A DNA stretch of 60,020 nt, taken from assembly GCA_900318465.1 (NCBI GenBank), contig ONKQ01000021.1:1-60020 (forward strand), in the 5' to 3' direction. The stretch is from an uncultured Bacteroidales bacterium. GTDB taxonomy: Bacteria; Bacteroidota; Bacteroidia; Bacteroidales; F082. Below the pieces are notes generated by a model. The model was not told the origin of the DNA and did no database searches. It worked only from the letters and a program-made list of their open reading frames with translations. Each line of letters opens with the position of its first letter. Within the stretch, counting starts at the first letter, position 1. Below, piece after piece: positions 32,156 through 40,036 of this stretch. Both the position numbers and the translations under genes were made by a program.

Positions 32156-32952
32156 AGTTTGTCTACCAATTTGTGGGGCAACAAAGCAATCAACGGGGGA
32201 AGATAAACATTCATGAAGCCCGGTTTCACTACCCTTTTCTTCCGCATCATACCTTTCAATGCCTTGCGTACCAACCACTGCGGCGTAGCGATGAGTCCAA
32301 TTTTCACGCCAAAAATCAACAGATTGGGTTTTAATCTGTAAAGCGGTGTGGCGATGGCAGCTGGGCAAACCGTCGTAACGCCCACACTATAAGGTCGCAT
32401 CTCAAAATAGAGCGACTTACTGAAACTTTTCAGATAGGCTTTCGTGGCGGAATAAATCGTAATGCCCGGACAAGGCAGTTTGGCCGCCATCGACGACATA
32501 TTGACAATGTATCCACAGCCTCTGTTCTTCATTTCCTCACCAAACAAAACACAAAGCCGCGTTGGGGTAAACACATGTAAACGCAACATCGTCAAGGCTT
32601 TGGCTTCATTCGCCGTGGTCACTTCCTCGAAAAAGAACATCCCCGCGTTGTTGATGAGAATGTCGATTTGCAAGTTTTCGGCGTGGCAAAAAGCTAGCAA
32701 TTCCTCAGCGGCAGTTTCGGTGGCCAAATCCTGATAATGCGGCACGATTTGAAGCTCACGGCCTTGTTTCAGCGAATCGGCTGCTTTTTGCAAATCAATC
32801 TCTTGATTACTGACCAACAGCAAGTTACAACCCAAATCAGCCAATTGTCGGGCATATTCCAAGCCCATGCCCGAGCTTCCACCCGTGATGAGTGCCCAAG
32901 GCCGATACCCGTGTACCTCCTGAAACCGATTCAACCATTTTTTCGTATCCAT
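32137..32952 (-). CDS. Short-chain dehydrogenase/reductase
   Basis: 271 residues. NAD(P) motif ITGGSSGMGLEYARQLADLG, NNAGMFFFEEV, catalytic Ser in IVNMSSMAAKLPCPGI, and Tyr-x-x-x-Lys in TIYSATKAYLKSFSKSL. The closing part GMMRKKRVVKPGFMNVYLPPLIALLPHKLVDKLW is hydrophobic and basic, as in membrane-associated 17-beta/3-beta-hydroxysteroid dehydrogenase-like SDRs. It lies in an operon behind a 5-alpha-reductase-like gene and a flavin reductase, so a hydroxysteroid oxidoreductase role is a reasonable inference. The 151-base gap before it contains small inverted repeats (GGCTACAC...GTGTGCC, about 33009-33027) but no T-run. Confidence 0.88.
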   Translation of the reverse strand: MDTKKWLNRFQEVHGYRPWALITGGSSGMGLEYARQLADLGCNLLLVSNQEIDLQKAADSLKQGRELQIVPHYQDLATETAAEELLAFCHAENLQIDILINNAGMFFFEEVTTANEAKALTMLRLHVFTPTRLCVLFGEEMKNRGCGYIVNMSSMAAKLPCPGITIYSATKAYLKSFSKSLYFEMRPYSVGVTTVCPAAIATPLYRLKPNLLIFGVKIGLIATPQWLVRKALKGMMRKKRVVKPGFMNVYLPPLIALLPHKLVDKLWQKFK

Positions 32953-33103
32953 GCCTTATTCTTAATCACAAAACTCCCAAAACCTTCAAAACCTCACTTG
33001 AATCATGGCGGCTACACAACCGTGTGCCGCCGGAAAGCCGCCGGTTGGCAGCTTTCCCCCCAACTAAGAATGGTTTTGTCGGTTTTGCAGGTTTTGTGAC
33101 ATT

Positions 33104-34339
33104 TCATAATCTTTTCTCCGCTCTTTTAATCTCCCTTCGGATGCTCCTCGGCAGTTCCTCATCCACGCAATGGTGACATTTCATCTCCAACGTGTACATT
33201 CGTGCAATACAATAATTGGAATGCTTGCACTCGCTGCGCGTCACCTCGCCACTGTGCAATTTGTTGACAAAATCGGTGTCGTTAATCAAGGCGCGAGCCA
33301 TTTGCAAGGCAACAAAGCCCGAATCGAGCACCTCTTCCATCTTTTCTCGCGAAACCATACCACCCACATAAATCAACGGCAGCTTCAGGTTGGCACGAAA
33401 CACTTTGGCATCCTCCAAGAAATAGCCCTCACTATACGGCACAGTAGGGATCAAGGCTCGGCCAAACAAGGTCAAACCAGCCTTGAGCCACCAGAATTTC
33501 TTGGTATCCATGTAATAACGCATCGTCTTCAAAGGCATCGCGCCACGCATCACCTCCATCGGGGCCTTGCTGACAAAACCTGCCGTCAGCACGAGGGCAT
33601 GTACTCCGAGACGTTCCAACTCCTTTGCCACAATGATGCAGTCGTCTTGCTCCATGCCTTTCTTGAACCCGTCGTACATGTTCATCTTCACCACCACGGC
33701 CATGTCGTTGCCCGCAGCGCGCATCACCTCCTCGATGACGAGTTTCATGAAACGCATCCGTTTGTCGAGGGTGCCGCCAAACTCATCATGCCGATGGTTG
33801 GTGTAAGGCGACAAGAACTGGCTGATGAGATAGCCATGCCCGGCATGAATCTCCACGCAATCGAAACCCGCCTTGCGAGCGAGGCCGACGGCCTTGCCAA
33901 AATCAAGCACAAGCTCAAGAATCTCTGCCTTGCTCAACTTGCGCACGATAGTAGGCGAATAGAGATTGAAGCCTCGCGAAGCTCCCACGGGCATACAACC
34001 ACAAGTAGAGCGATGCGTCATGTTGCCGCAGTGACCCAATTGGATAGATGCCTTGGCACCGTATGAATGTACGGCATCGGTGAGGCGTTTCAGGTCGGGG
34101 ACGATTTCCTCGCGCATCCAAAGCTGGCCATTGAACGACAATCCCGATTGGTTGACGGCAGCGTAGGCCACCGTTGTCATGCCTACACCGCCTTTGGCCA
34201 CAGCCTTATGATAGTTGAGCAAGTCGTCGGAAGGCCGGTTGCCGTAAGCCATATTCTCGAAAGCAGCCGAGCGTATCACCCTGTTACGCAAAGTGATAGG
34301 CCCTATCTCGCAAGGAGTGAATATCGGTGAATTTTCCAT
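33104..34339 (-). CDS. NADH:flavin oxidoreductase (Old Yellow Enzyme family)
   Basis: 411 residues forming a single TIM-barrel OYE domain. MENSPIFTPCEIGPITLRNRVIRSAAFENMAYGNRPSDD start, IQLGHCGNMTH, the G-F-D-C-V-E-I-H-A-G-H-G-Y-L-I-S-Q-F-L-S-P-Y-T-N-H-R-x-D-E-F-G-G segment, and LPLIYVGGMVSREKMEEVL. After the barrel comes a Cys-containing end (SECKHSNYCIARMYTLEMKCHHCVDE). It lacks the additional C-terminal FAD/NAD domains of BaiCD-type enzymes, so it is the short form. It reads three bases after the 5-alpha-reductase-like gene. Bacterial steroid 4-ene reductases of this family sit in just such clusters. Confidence 0.9.
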   Translation of the reverse strand: MENSPIFTPCEIGPITLRNRVIRSAAFENMAYGNRPSDDLLNYHKAVAKGGVGMTTVAYAAVNQSGLSFNGQLWMREEIVPDLKRLTDAVHSYGAKASIQLGHCGNMTHRSTCGCMPVGASRGFNLYSPTIVRKLSKAEILELVLDFGKAVGLARKAGFDCVEIHAGHGYLISQFLSPYTNHRHDEFGGTLDKRMRFMKLVIEEVMRAAGNDMAVVVKMNMYDGFKKGMEQDDCIIVAKELERLGVHALVLTAGFVSKAPMEVMRGAMPLKTMRYYMDTKKFWWLKAGLTLFGRALIPTVPYSEGYFLEDAKVFRANLKLPLIYVGGMVSREKMEEVLDSGFVALQMARALINDTDFVNKLHSGEVTRSECKHSNYCIARMYTLEMKCHHCVDEELPRSIRREIKRAEKRL

Positions 34340-34342
34340 TAC

Positions 34343-35110
34343 TCAATATATAAAAGGTATTATTCTCTTTACTTTTTTTGTGTCTAACTCGTCGCCAAAC
34401 TCCTGCTGATAATGGTCGTAAATGCGCGACGCACGGGGACAAAGGTTGGCGAAAGTCCAAAAGGCGAACACCACGCCGGCCCACGACCAAGTAAGTATTG
34501 CGAAGCCCACCCATTCGATGAACTCGCCGAAATAATTGGCCGAGGTCACATAGCGGAACATCCCCTGCTTGGGCAGATAGTGCCGCGTGTCGCCATCCTT
34601 GCGCAGGTTGCGGATGATGTCGTCGCTCTGGATATTGACATACATGCCGATGATGAACACCAAGAAACCCGTGATAAAGCGCGGGTTGGTCAGCCAATCG
34701 GCGGGATAATAATCACCGGGCGAGACGTAGAAAATCCAGCCGCCTTGCATCAGTGCATTCAAAACATTGAAAACCACACCCATAGCAACAATGGAAAGCG
34801 GCATCAGGCTGTTTCCACGCAGACGAAAAGGAAACACGAAAGACCGATGGATATAATGCAACTCAAACAGGAACAGGAAAGCCAATCGCACCATGTCGCC
34901 GCGCCGATCGGAGCAAAGCCACAGCACCAACATGGCAACAAAAACAGGCGCTTCCATCAGCACCCAACCCAGCTTATTGTTGACCGCAAAGCCCCATTTC
35001 TTGTCGTAAAACTTGCCATAGCCCGCATCGACGAAGAAAAGCGCAACAAACACCACCACAGCGATGGCTGCCATGACGATGAGAAAGACATTAAAGGTAT
35101 AAACTGACAT
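34343..35110 (-). CDS. 3-oxo-5-alpha-steroid 4-dehydrogenase-like membrane enzyme
   Basis: 255 residues with about six hydrophobic segments. The family signature is in the second half: ELHYIHRSFVFPFRLRGNS, GDYYPADWLTNPRFITGFLVFIIGMYVNIQSDDIIRNLRKDGDTRHYLPKQGMFRYVTSANYFGEFIEWVGFAILTWS and the end ASRIYDHYQQEFGDE. This is the steroid 5-alpha-reductase C-terminal domain; the P-x-x-G-x-F-x-x-V-x-x-x-N-Y-x-x-E motif is complete. It would saturate a 3-oxo-4-ene steroid. The gene heads a four-gene operon, with a minus-strand TACTTTTG box at 35130-35137. Confidence 0.93.
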   Translation of the reverse strand: MSVYTFNVFLIVMAAIAVVVFVALFFVDAGYGKFYDKKWGFAVNNKLGWVLMEAPVFVAMLVLWLCSDRRGDMVRLAFLFLFELHYIHRSFVFPFRLRGNSLMPLSIVAMGVVFNVLNALMQGGWIFYVSPGDYYPADWLTNPRFITGFLVFIIGMYVNIQSDDIIRNLRKDGDTRHYLPKQGMFRYVTSANYFGEFIEWVGFAILTWSWAGVVFAFWTFANLCPRASRIYDHYQQEFGDELDTKKVKRIIPFIY

Positions 35111-35129
35111 AATTCATTGAAATAAGGTA

Positions 35130-35137
35130 CAAAAGTA
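35130..35137 (-). promoter_or_regulatory. -7 promoter box (TACTTTTG) for the steroid-type operon
   Basis: CAAAAGTA on the plus strand, 19 bases upstream of the ATG at 35110. Confidence 0.6.
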
Positions 35138-35193
35138 GACAAAAACCGCCTCGCATAGCGATGTTTTTCACTCAACGTATTGTATTTTTCCAT

Positions 35194-35201
35194 TATCTTT
35201 G
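35194..35201 (+). promoter_or_regulatory. -7 promoter box (TATCTTTG)
   Basis: Precedes the zinc metallopeptidase ATG (35228) by 26 bases. Confidence 0.6.
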
Positions 35202-35227
35202 CAGCTCAAACATAAAATTCGGAAATC

Positions 35228-35905
35228 ATGAATGCAAATTGGATTCTCATCATTGTCATCGGCGTGGTTGGAATGCTGGTACAATGGAAACTGAAAAGCG
35301 TGTTCGCCAAATTCTCAAAAGTGCTCTCGCCCGGCGGACTTACCGGAGCGCAAATCGCGCAGAAAATGCTGAACGACAACGGCATCTACGACGTGCAAGT
35401 CACTTGCATCAAAGGGCAACTCACTGACCATTACGACCCAACCAAGAAAACCGTCAACTTGAGCGAAGACGTGTATCGCTCAAACAGTGTTTCTGCAGCA
35501 GCGGTCGCCGCCCACGAATGCGGTCATGCCGTTCAGCACAAGGTTGGCTATGCGCCATTACGTATGCGTACGGCCTTGGTGCCTGCCGTCAGCATCTCGT
35601 CAAAACTGTCAATGATTGTCATCATCATCGGCTTGCTCGTTATGAACGCTTTCCCTGCCCTGTTTTGGCTCGGCATCGCCATGTTTGCGATGGTATTCCT
35701 TTTCAGCGTGGTAACCTTGCCCGTCGAATTCAATGCCTCAAAAAGGGCGTTGGCTTGGTTGCAGTCGTCCAACTCACTCTCCGACAAGGAAATAACGGGG
35801 GCTAAGGAAGCCTTGAATTGGGCCGCCGGCACCTATGTCGTGGCCGCACTTTCCTCCTTGGCCTCATTGCTTTATTACATTGGATTGGGTAACAACAGGA
35901 ACTAA
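35228..35905 (+). CDS. Neutral zinc metallopeptidase (YugP-type)
   Basis: 225 residues. MNANWILIIVIGVVGMLVQWKLKSVF gives one N-terminal membrane helix; GLTGAQIAQKMLNDNGI, VNLSEDVYRSNSVSAAAVAAHECGHAVQHKVGYAPLRMRTALVPAV holds the zinc motif HECGH, and two to three further helices follow (MIVIIIGLLVMNAFPALFWLGIAMFAMVFLFSVVTLPVEFNASKRAL). This is the DUF2268-unrelated YugP (zinc-dependent peptidase, family 2) group; it is a membrane protease of unknown substrate. Length is typical. The next gene starts three bases later. Confidence 0.92.
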   Translation: MNANWILIIVIGVVGMLVQWKLKSVFAKFSKVLSPGGLTGAQIAQKMLNDNGIYDVQVTCIKGQLTDHYDPTKKTVNLSEDVYRSNSVSAAAVAAHECGHAVQHKVGYAPLRMRTALVPAVSISSKLSMIVIIIGLLVMNAFPALFWLGIAMFAMVFLFSVVTLPVEFNASKRALAWLQSSNSLSDKEITGAKEALNWAAGTYVVAALSSLASLLYYIGLGNNRN

Positions 35906-35908
35906 GTC

Positions 35909-36874
35909 ATGAAAAAATACACCCATGCATGGTTGGCTTTTATGGCCATCAAAAGATTGGAGGTGGTCGCAACCACCGACAATCCCAAGGTAATCCAAGG
36001 AGTTAGCGACGAAACCCTCAAAGAGGCCAAGGCTTTGGTCAAATGGTTCAAGGACTACCGCGATTTCATCATCCAAGGGGCATGGTATCCCGACGAGGTT
36101 TTCAAGGACATGTCAACCAGCCATATCGTGAAATTCGAGCCAGCTCCCGATGGCACCTACACCAAGTTTGACAAGCTGCCTTCTTCCCATACCATCTACA
36201 ATCTGATGAAAAAAGTGTCGCCTTTGTACGGGAAGCCTTACACTGGAGGCAAGGGCAACTGCGCCGACCGCTGCGAGTCAATCTCACACAGCATCGTCGA
36301 CAACTTCAAGATGCTCCACAAGGAAGACCGAGGCTGCCCCATAGTCACAACGGGCAACCACATCGCCATGCGGTTTTTCATCCTCAGCCACTATATAGCC
36401 GACTGCCACATGCCCTTGCACTGCGACGCCCGTCCTTTTTCCGACGAGAAGGGCATACACGGTGCCATCGAGAAAAAATGGGAAGACCATATCAACAAGT
36501 CGTACAAGCTTGACAAAGACAACAACCGTTTCTACTACGACCCCGACGGCTATCCGCTGCCTCTCACTCTTACGCCGCTCATACAGAATGTGGAAGAAGA
36601 CGTGGCCACACGAAAATACGTGCAAGGCTGGGGCGATGGCAACAACAACACATGGGATTACATGAGTGCCGTTGCGCAATACTCCTACCTTTTCTCTTAC
36701 TATCTTGTTCCCGAAACGTTCAAGAACACGCAAGGGATGGACGAGTTCATGGAACAAACCGAATGGGGGCACGACTTCGACAAATACAGCGAAATGATCT
36801 TTGGCGACGCCATCGACTCCATCGCCCGCATCTGGCTCCGTGTGTGGATCAAATACCGCAAATGGCTGAAATAA
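35909..36874 (+). CDS. S1/P1 nuclease or zinc phospholipase C fold protein, no signal peptide
   Basis: 321 residues, all-helical. MKKYTHAWLAFMAIKRLE places a His/Trp near the N-terminus; YRDFIIQGAWYPDEVFKD gives the next metal Asp; HYIADCHMPLHCDARPFSDEKGIHGAIEKKWEDHI matches the H-x-x-x-D-x-H-x-P-L-H...H-G-x-x-x-x-x-W-E zinc ligands of the S1/P1 nuclease-phospholipase C superfamily. Unlike secreted members it has no signal peptide, unless the short N-terminus itself is a processed end. It is three bases downstream of the zinc peptidase, so co-transcribed. Substrate unknown. Confidence 0.78.
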   Translation: MKKYTHAWLAFMAIKRLEVVATTDNPKVIQGVSDETLKEAKALVKWFKDYRDFIIQGAWYPDEVFKDMSTSHIVKFEPAPDGTYTKFDKLPSSHTIYNLMKKVSPLYGKPYTGGKGNCADRCESISHSIVDNFKMLHKEDRGCPIVTTGNHIAMRFFILSHYIADCHMPLHCDARPFSDEKGIHGAIEKKWEDHINKSYKLDKDNNRFYYDPDGYPLPLTLTPLIQNVEEDVATRKYVQGWGDGNNNTWDYMSAVAQYSYLFSYYLVPETFKNTQGMDEFMEQTEWGHDFDKYSEMIFGDAIDSIARIWLRVWIKYRKWLK

Positions 36875-37066
36875 TTCAGCTTAGCAGCAATAGACTAAGA
36901 GAATCGTTTCTTTTTCTTTTTTTCATTGGCTTTTAGATATTAGCAGTTAGCTCTTAACTTGGTTTCCACAAAGCTAATGGCTAATTGCTAAAAGCTAACA
37001 GCCTTATAGCCTTGCATCATGCGAATATATCAAAATTCTACTTCTTCGTTGACTTAGGAGCTATCA

Positions 37067-37423
37067 TCACTGGATGATCTTGCCGTATACTTTCTTGATT
37101 TGTGCGGTCAAATCCGCATTGCCGTTAGTGTGGACAGCTTCCATGAAGTCCAAACGCATATTATTAAAGCGGGCAATCTCCTCCTCTGTCATGGAGTTCT
37201 TGTTCTCCACGAAGTTTTTGGCCATGGCAACAAACTGATCAACGGCCACCTGCCAATCTTCCGCGTTATAATGCGACGAGCGTTTCACGGTCTGGTTCAC
37301 AAACTTTTCGGAGTTGGCCAAAAATTCCTTTGGATTATTGGACTGAGTATACATGACCGGTCCTCTCTGGCATCCTGCAAAAGCAAGCAGGACAAACATC
37401 ATAATAGGTAATAACTTCTTCAT
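37067..37423 (-). CDS. Small lipoprotein of unknown function
   Basis: 118 residues. The signal MKKLLPIMMFVLLAFAGC gives lipid Cys18. The mature part is helical: FLANSEKFVNQTVKRSSHYNAEDWQVAVDQFVAMAKNFVENKNSMTEEEIARFNNMRLDFMEAVHTNG, in the style of DUF6565-like or other stress-type Bacteroidota lipoproteins; I do not assign a family. A minus-strand TATTTTTG box (37443-37450) lies 19 bases upstream. Confidence 0.82.
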   Translation of the reverse strand: MKKLLPIMMFVLLAFAGCQRGPVMYTQSNNPKEFLANSEKFVNQTVKRSSHYNAEDWQVAVDQFVAMAKNFVENKNSMTEEEIARFNNMRLDFMEAVHTNGNADLTAQIKKVYGKIIQ

Positions 37424-37442
37424 TGCTTTAAGAATTTTGCGG

Positions 37443-37450
37443 CAAAAATA
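37443..37450 (-). promoter_or_regulatory. -7 promoter box (TATTTTTG)
   Basis: CAAAAATA on the plus strand, upstream of the small lipoprotein gene that starts at 37423. Confidence 0.6.
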
Positions 37451-37609
37451 GCACTTTTTGTCAAGGTATAGAAAAAATTCCGTATTTTAGCCGTCCATTT
37501 CGATGAATTGTTGGTTGTTGAAGTGTTTCATCGTTGAACAAGCAACTTCCAACTTTCACAACATCAGAAAATCAACAACTAAACGATTAAACAATCAACA
37601 ATAAACAAA

Positions 37610-39079
37610 ATGAGCACTATCAAAGATTTGGAACCGAAAGGCGTGTTTAGGAATTTCTACAGCTTGACGCAAATTCCGCGCCCTTCGAAGAAAGAAGCCA
37701 AGGTGATTGCCTTCATGAAACAATGGGGCGAGGAACACGGATTGGAAACCATTATTGAGGACTGCGGCAATGTCATCATGCGCAAGCCTGCCACTCCAGG
37801 CATGGAAAACCGCAAGGGCGTCATCCTGCAAGCCCACTTAGACATGGTTCCGCAAAAGAACGCCGACAAGGTACACGATTTCGAGAACGACCCGATTGAA
37901 ACCCACATCGAAGACGGTTGGGTAAAGGCCAACGGCACCACCCTCGGCGCCGACAATGGTATGGGTGCCGCTGCTGCTATGGCTGTTTTGGAAGCCACCG
38001 ATTTGCAGCATGGTCCCATCGAGGCTCTCTTCACCATCGACGAAGAAACCGGCATGACGGGCGCCAACAAGCTGCAACCCGGCTTGCTGAAAGGCGACAT
38101 TCTGATGAACATGGACTCTGAAACCGAAGGCGAACTTTACGTGGGTTGCGCCGGCGGTGTTGACAACATCGGAACTTGGATGCCAAAGTTTGAGGCCGTT
38201 CCCGCTGGAATGGTGGCCTATCGCTTGTTTGTCAAGGGTTTGAAAGGCGGTCACTCAGGCATGGACATCAACCTTGGTCGCGCCAATGCCAACAAATTGA
38301 TGAACACCATGCTGCTGATGGCAGCCGAGAAATACGGCCTGCGCCTCGCCAAGATTGACGGCGGAAGTTTGCGCAACGCCATCCCAAGAGAGGCAGAAGC
38401 CATCGTTGTGGTTCCTGCTGAAAAGGACGAGGAATTCAAACAATTTGCCGCTGAGTATGAAGGCATTTGCAAGGAAGAGTTTGCCAACGTGGAGCCTGAA
38501 TTAGCCATCCTTTGCGAGCCCGCCTCAATGCCGACCCAAGTCATTGACTTGAAGACGCAAGACAACATGTTCTGCGCCATCGCTCGCTATCCCAACGGCG
38601 TCATCGCCATGTCGAGCGACTTTGAAGGCACCACCGAGACCTCAAGCAACCTGGCTACCTGGAAGATGGAAAACGGCAAGATCGAGTGTGTTTCGCTGAC
38701 CCGCAGCCTCGTGGATGCCGACAAGGACAAACTGGCCGAACAAATCCGCAAAAACCTCACCGACAATGGCGCAGAAGCCTATTCCACAGGCGATTACCCG
38801 GGCTGGAAACCCAACATCAACTCGACTATCCTCAATTTGATGAAGAAGATCTATCACGACAAATTCGGCAAGGAAGCCAAGATTATGGTTATCCACGCCG
38901 GATTGGAATGTGGTATCCTCGGTTCCAAGTATCCGCATTGGGATATGGTGAGCTTCGGCCCCACTTTGGTACACCCCCACTCCCCCGACGAAGCCCTACT
39001 CATCGAGAGTGTGCAACCTTTCTGGGACTTCCTCGTTGAGACCCTGAAGAACATTCCCGAAAAGGAAGCCATTGCGTAA
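37610..39079 (+). CDS. pepD: Aminoacyl-histidine dipeptidase (PepD, M20 family)
   Basis: 489 residues, the usual size. Cytosolic zinc dipeptidase that cleaves Xaa-His and other dipeptides. VILQAHLDMVPQKN carries the first metal His-x-Asp, TTLGADNGMGAAAAMAVLE the bridging Asp, IEALFTIDEETGMTGANKL the catalytic Glu-Glu, MNMDSETEGELYVGCAGG the metal Asp, and MVIHAGLECGILGSKYP the final His. The lid domain (about 210-390) is present. There are 73 T/A-rich bases before the ATG with no clear box. A strong terminator follows at 39101. Confidence 0.96.
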   Translation: MSTIKDLEPKGVFRNFYSLTQIPRPSKKEAKVIAFMKQWGEEHGLETIIEDCGNVIMRKPATPGMENRKGVILQAHLDMVPQKNADKVHDFENDPIETHIEDGWVKANGTTLGADNGMGAAAAMAVLEATDLQHGPIEALFTIDEETGMTGANKLQPGLLKGDILMNMDSETEGELYVGCAGGVDNIGTWMPKFEAVPAGMVAYRLFVKGLKGGHSGMDINLGRANANKLMNTMLLMAAEKYGLRLAKIDGGSLRNAIPREAEAIVVVPAEKDEEFKQFAAEYEGICKEEFANVEPELAILCEPASMPTQVIDLKTQDNMFCAIARYPNGVIAMSSDFEGTTETSSNLATWKMENGKIECVSLTRSLVDADKDKLAEQIRKNLTDNGAEAYSTGDYPGWKPNINSTILNLMKKIYHDKFGKEAKIMVIHAGLECGILGSKYPHWDMVSFGPTLVHPHSPDEALLIESVQPFWDFLVETLKNIPEKEAIA

Positions 39080-39100
39080 GCAATTTATAATCAACAATTT

Positions 39101-39138
39101 GAAAAAGGCGAAATCAGATTTGATTTTGCCTTTTTCAT
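39101..39138 (+). terminator. Rho-independent terminator of pepD
   Basis: GAAAAAGGCGAAATCA pairs with TGATTTTGCCTTTTTC around a GATT loop, followed by an A/T-rich stretch with T runs. The stem has 15 of 16 pairs. Confidence 0.88.
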
Positions 39139-39177
39139 TTTTTTCAAGAAAAGTGTTGGAGCAAAGGAAATTCTTCG

Positions 39178-39185
39178 TACTTTTG
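39178..39185 (+). promoter_or_regulatory. -7 promoter box (TACTTTTG) for rpmH
   Basis: 53 bases before the rpmH ATG, leaving a leader of about 50 bases. Confidence 0.6.
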
Positions 39186-39238
39186 CAGCCCGATTCAAAG
39201 GGATTTTACAGAAAAATAACAAATAAAAAGATACAGAG

Positions 39239-39385
39239 ATGAAGCGCACTTTTCAACCATCGAACAGAAAACGTAGAAACAAACACGGTTTCAGAGAGAG
39301 AATGTCAACGGCTAACGGCCGTAAGGTTTTGGCCCGCAGAAGAGCCAAAGGCCGCAAAAAACTTACAGTTTCTGACGAATATTAA
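39239..39385 (+). CDS. rpmH: 50S ribosomal protein L34
   Basis: 48 residues, [22 protein letters not shown]...[25 protein letters not shown]. This is the universally conserved L34 sequence, very basic, and acts in the large ribosomal subunit. No dnaA, rnpA or oriC is next to it, so the usual origin-linked arrangement is absent here. A terminator follows at 39424. Confidence 0.98.
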   Translation: MKRTFQPSNRKRRNKHGFRERMSTANGRKVLARRRAKGRKKLTVSDEY

Positions 39386-39423
39386 TTTTCGGAAGCCGTT
39401 ATATTTCTTTTTAAGGTAAACGG

Positions 39424-39462
39424 AAGGCGACCCCTGTTGGGAATCGCCTTTTGTTGTTTTTT
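39424..39462 (+). terminator. Rho-independent terminator of rpmH
   Basis: AAGGCGA (39424-39430) pairs with TCGCCTT (39444-39450), loop of 13, followed by TTGTTGTTTTTT. Confidence 0.85.
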
Positions 39463-39538
39463 CATTGCCACAAAAAGCATCCTACAGTTTGACAATAGGT
39501 CTTTTTTATTCATTTGACACCAAAACCGAAAATTTTGT

Positions 39539-39546
39539 TACTTTTG
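39539..39546 (+). promoter_or_regulatory. -7 promoter box (TACTTTTG) for the yoeB module
   Basis: With TTTG at 39514-39517 as -33 element (21-base spacer). It precedes the antitoxin ATG (39576) by 29 bases and rules out the start at 39465. Confidence 0.65.
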
Positions 39547-39575
39547 CGGGGCGAAATCATCAAAATACGAAAAGC

Positions 39576-39782
39576 ATGGCAACAGTTACCTTACAATATG
39601 ACGGACGCAGTGCAAGCGCGAAAAGCTTGTTAGCCTTCCTCCGCACCCTCAACTTCATAAAAATATGCGAAGATTCAGAGCCTGAATACAACCCCGAGAT
39701 GGTGGCCAAAGTGAAACGCGGTCAGACCGCTTTCAGTGAAGGCAAGTGCGTAACCATCAAGGCTGAAGATATATGGAACTGA
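39576..39782 (+). CDS. Antitoxin of a YoeB-type module
   Basis: 68 residues: MATVTLQYDGRSASAKSLLAFLRTLNFIKICEDSEPEYNPEMVAKVKRGQTAFSEGKCVTIKAEDIWN. The short N-terminal strand-then-helix (VTLQYDGRSASAKSLLAFLRTL) and the extended C-terminus that ends in EDIW are typical of small Bacteroidota antitoxins (DUF2683-like) partnered with RelE/YoeB toxins. It overlaps the toxin by ten bases. Assignment rests mainly on context. Confidence 0.85.
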   Translation: MATVTLQYDGRSASAKSLLAFLRTLNFIKICEDSEPEYNPEMVAKVKRGQTAFSEGKCVTIKAEDIWN

Positions 39783-40036
39783 AATTCACGCCTGAAGCCA
39801 TAGAAGACCGCGAATGGTGGAAACAACATGGCGACGATGCCACCAAACGCAAAATCAAGCAACTCCTGACCGAATTAGAAGAACATCCGCGCACAGGAAC
39901 CGGCAAGCCAGAACTGCTTTCAGGCGACATCAAGGGCGTATGGTCGCGCCGCATCAACCGCAAACACCGTATCCTTTACGAAATCCATGATAAAATTGTG
40001 GTTGTCCTTGTTTTATCTATGCGAGGGCACTATTAG
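39773..40036 (+). CDS. yoeB: YoeB-family mRNA interferase toxin
   Basis: 87 residues: MELKFTPEAIEDREWWKQHGDDATKRKIKQLLTELEEHPRTGTGKPELLSGDIKGVWSRRINRKHRILYEIHDKIVVVLVLSMRGHY. The P-x-x-G-x-G-K-P-E-x-L...G-x-W-S-R-R-I-N-x-x-H-R-x-x-Y and closing S-x-R-G-H-Y are hallmarks of YoeB, a ribosome-dependent endoribonuclease, with Glu, Arg, His and Tyr catalytic residues present. The start overlaps the antitoxin gene by ten bases. The toxin stop overlaps the stop of the convergent methyltransferase gene. Confidence 0.95.
   Translation: MELKFTPEAIEDREWWKQHGDDATKRKIKQLLTELEEHPRTGTGKPELLSGDIKGVWSRRINRKHRILYEIHDKIVVVLVLSMRGHY

Noticed and set aside
33170-34066. 298-residue frame antisense to the OYE-type reductase
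   Set aside because: It is His-rich in the way antisense frames of such genes are; no start context and no family.
36875-37066. Small RNA or gene in the gap with repeated GCTAA-type words
   Set aside because: Only low-complexity GCTAAT/TTAGCT-type words are seen, without a clear promoter, hairpin or frame.
39178-39462. Replication origin next to rpmH
   Set aside because: No dnaA, rnpA or cluster of DnaA boxes is visible around rpmH.
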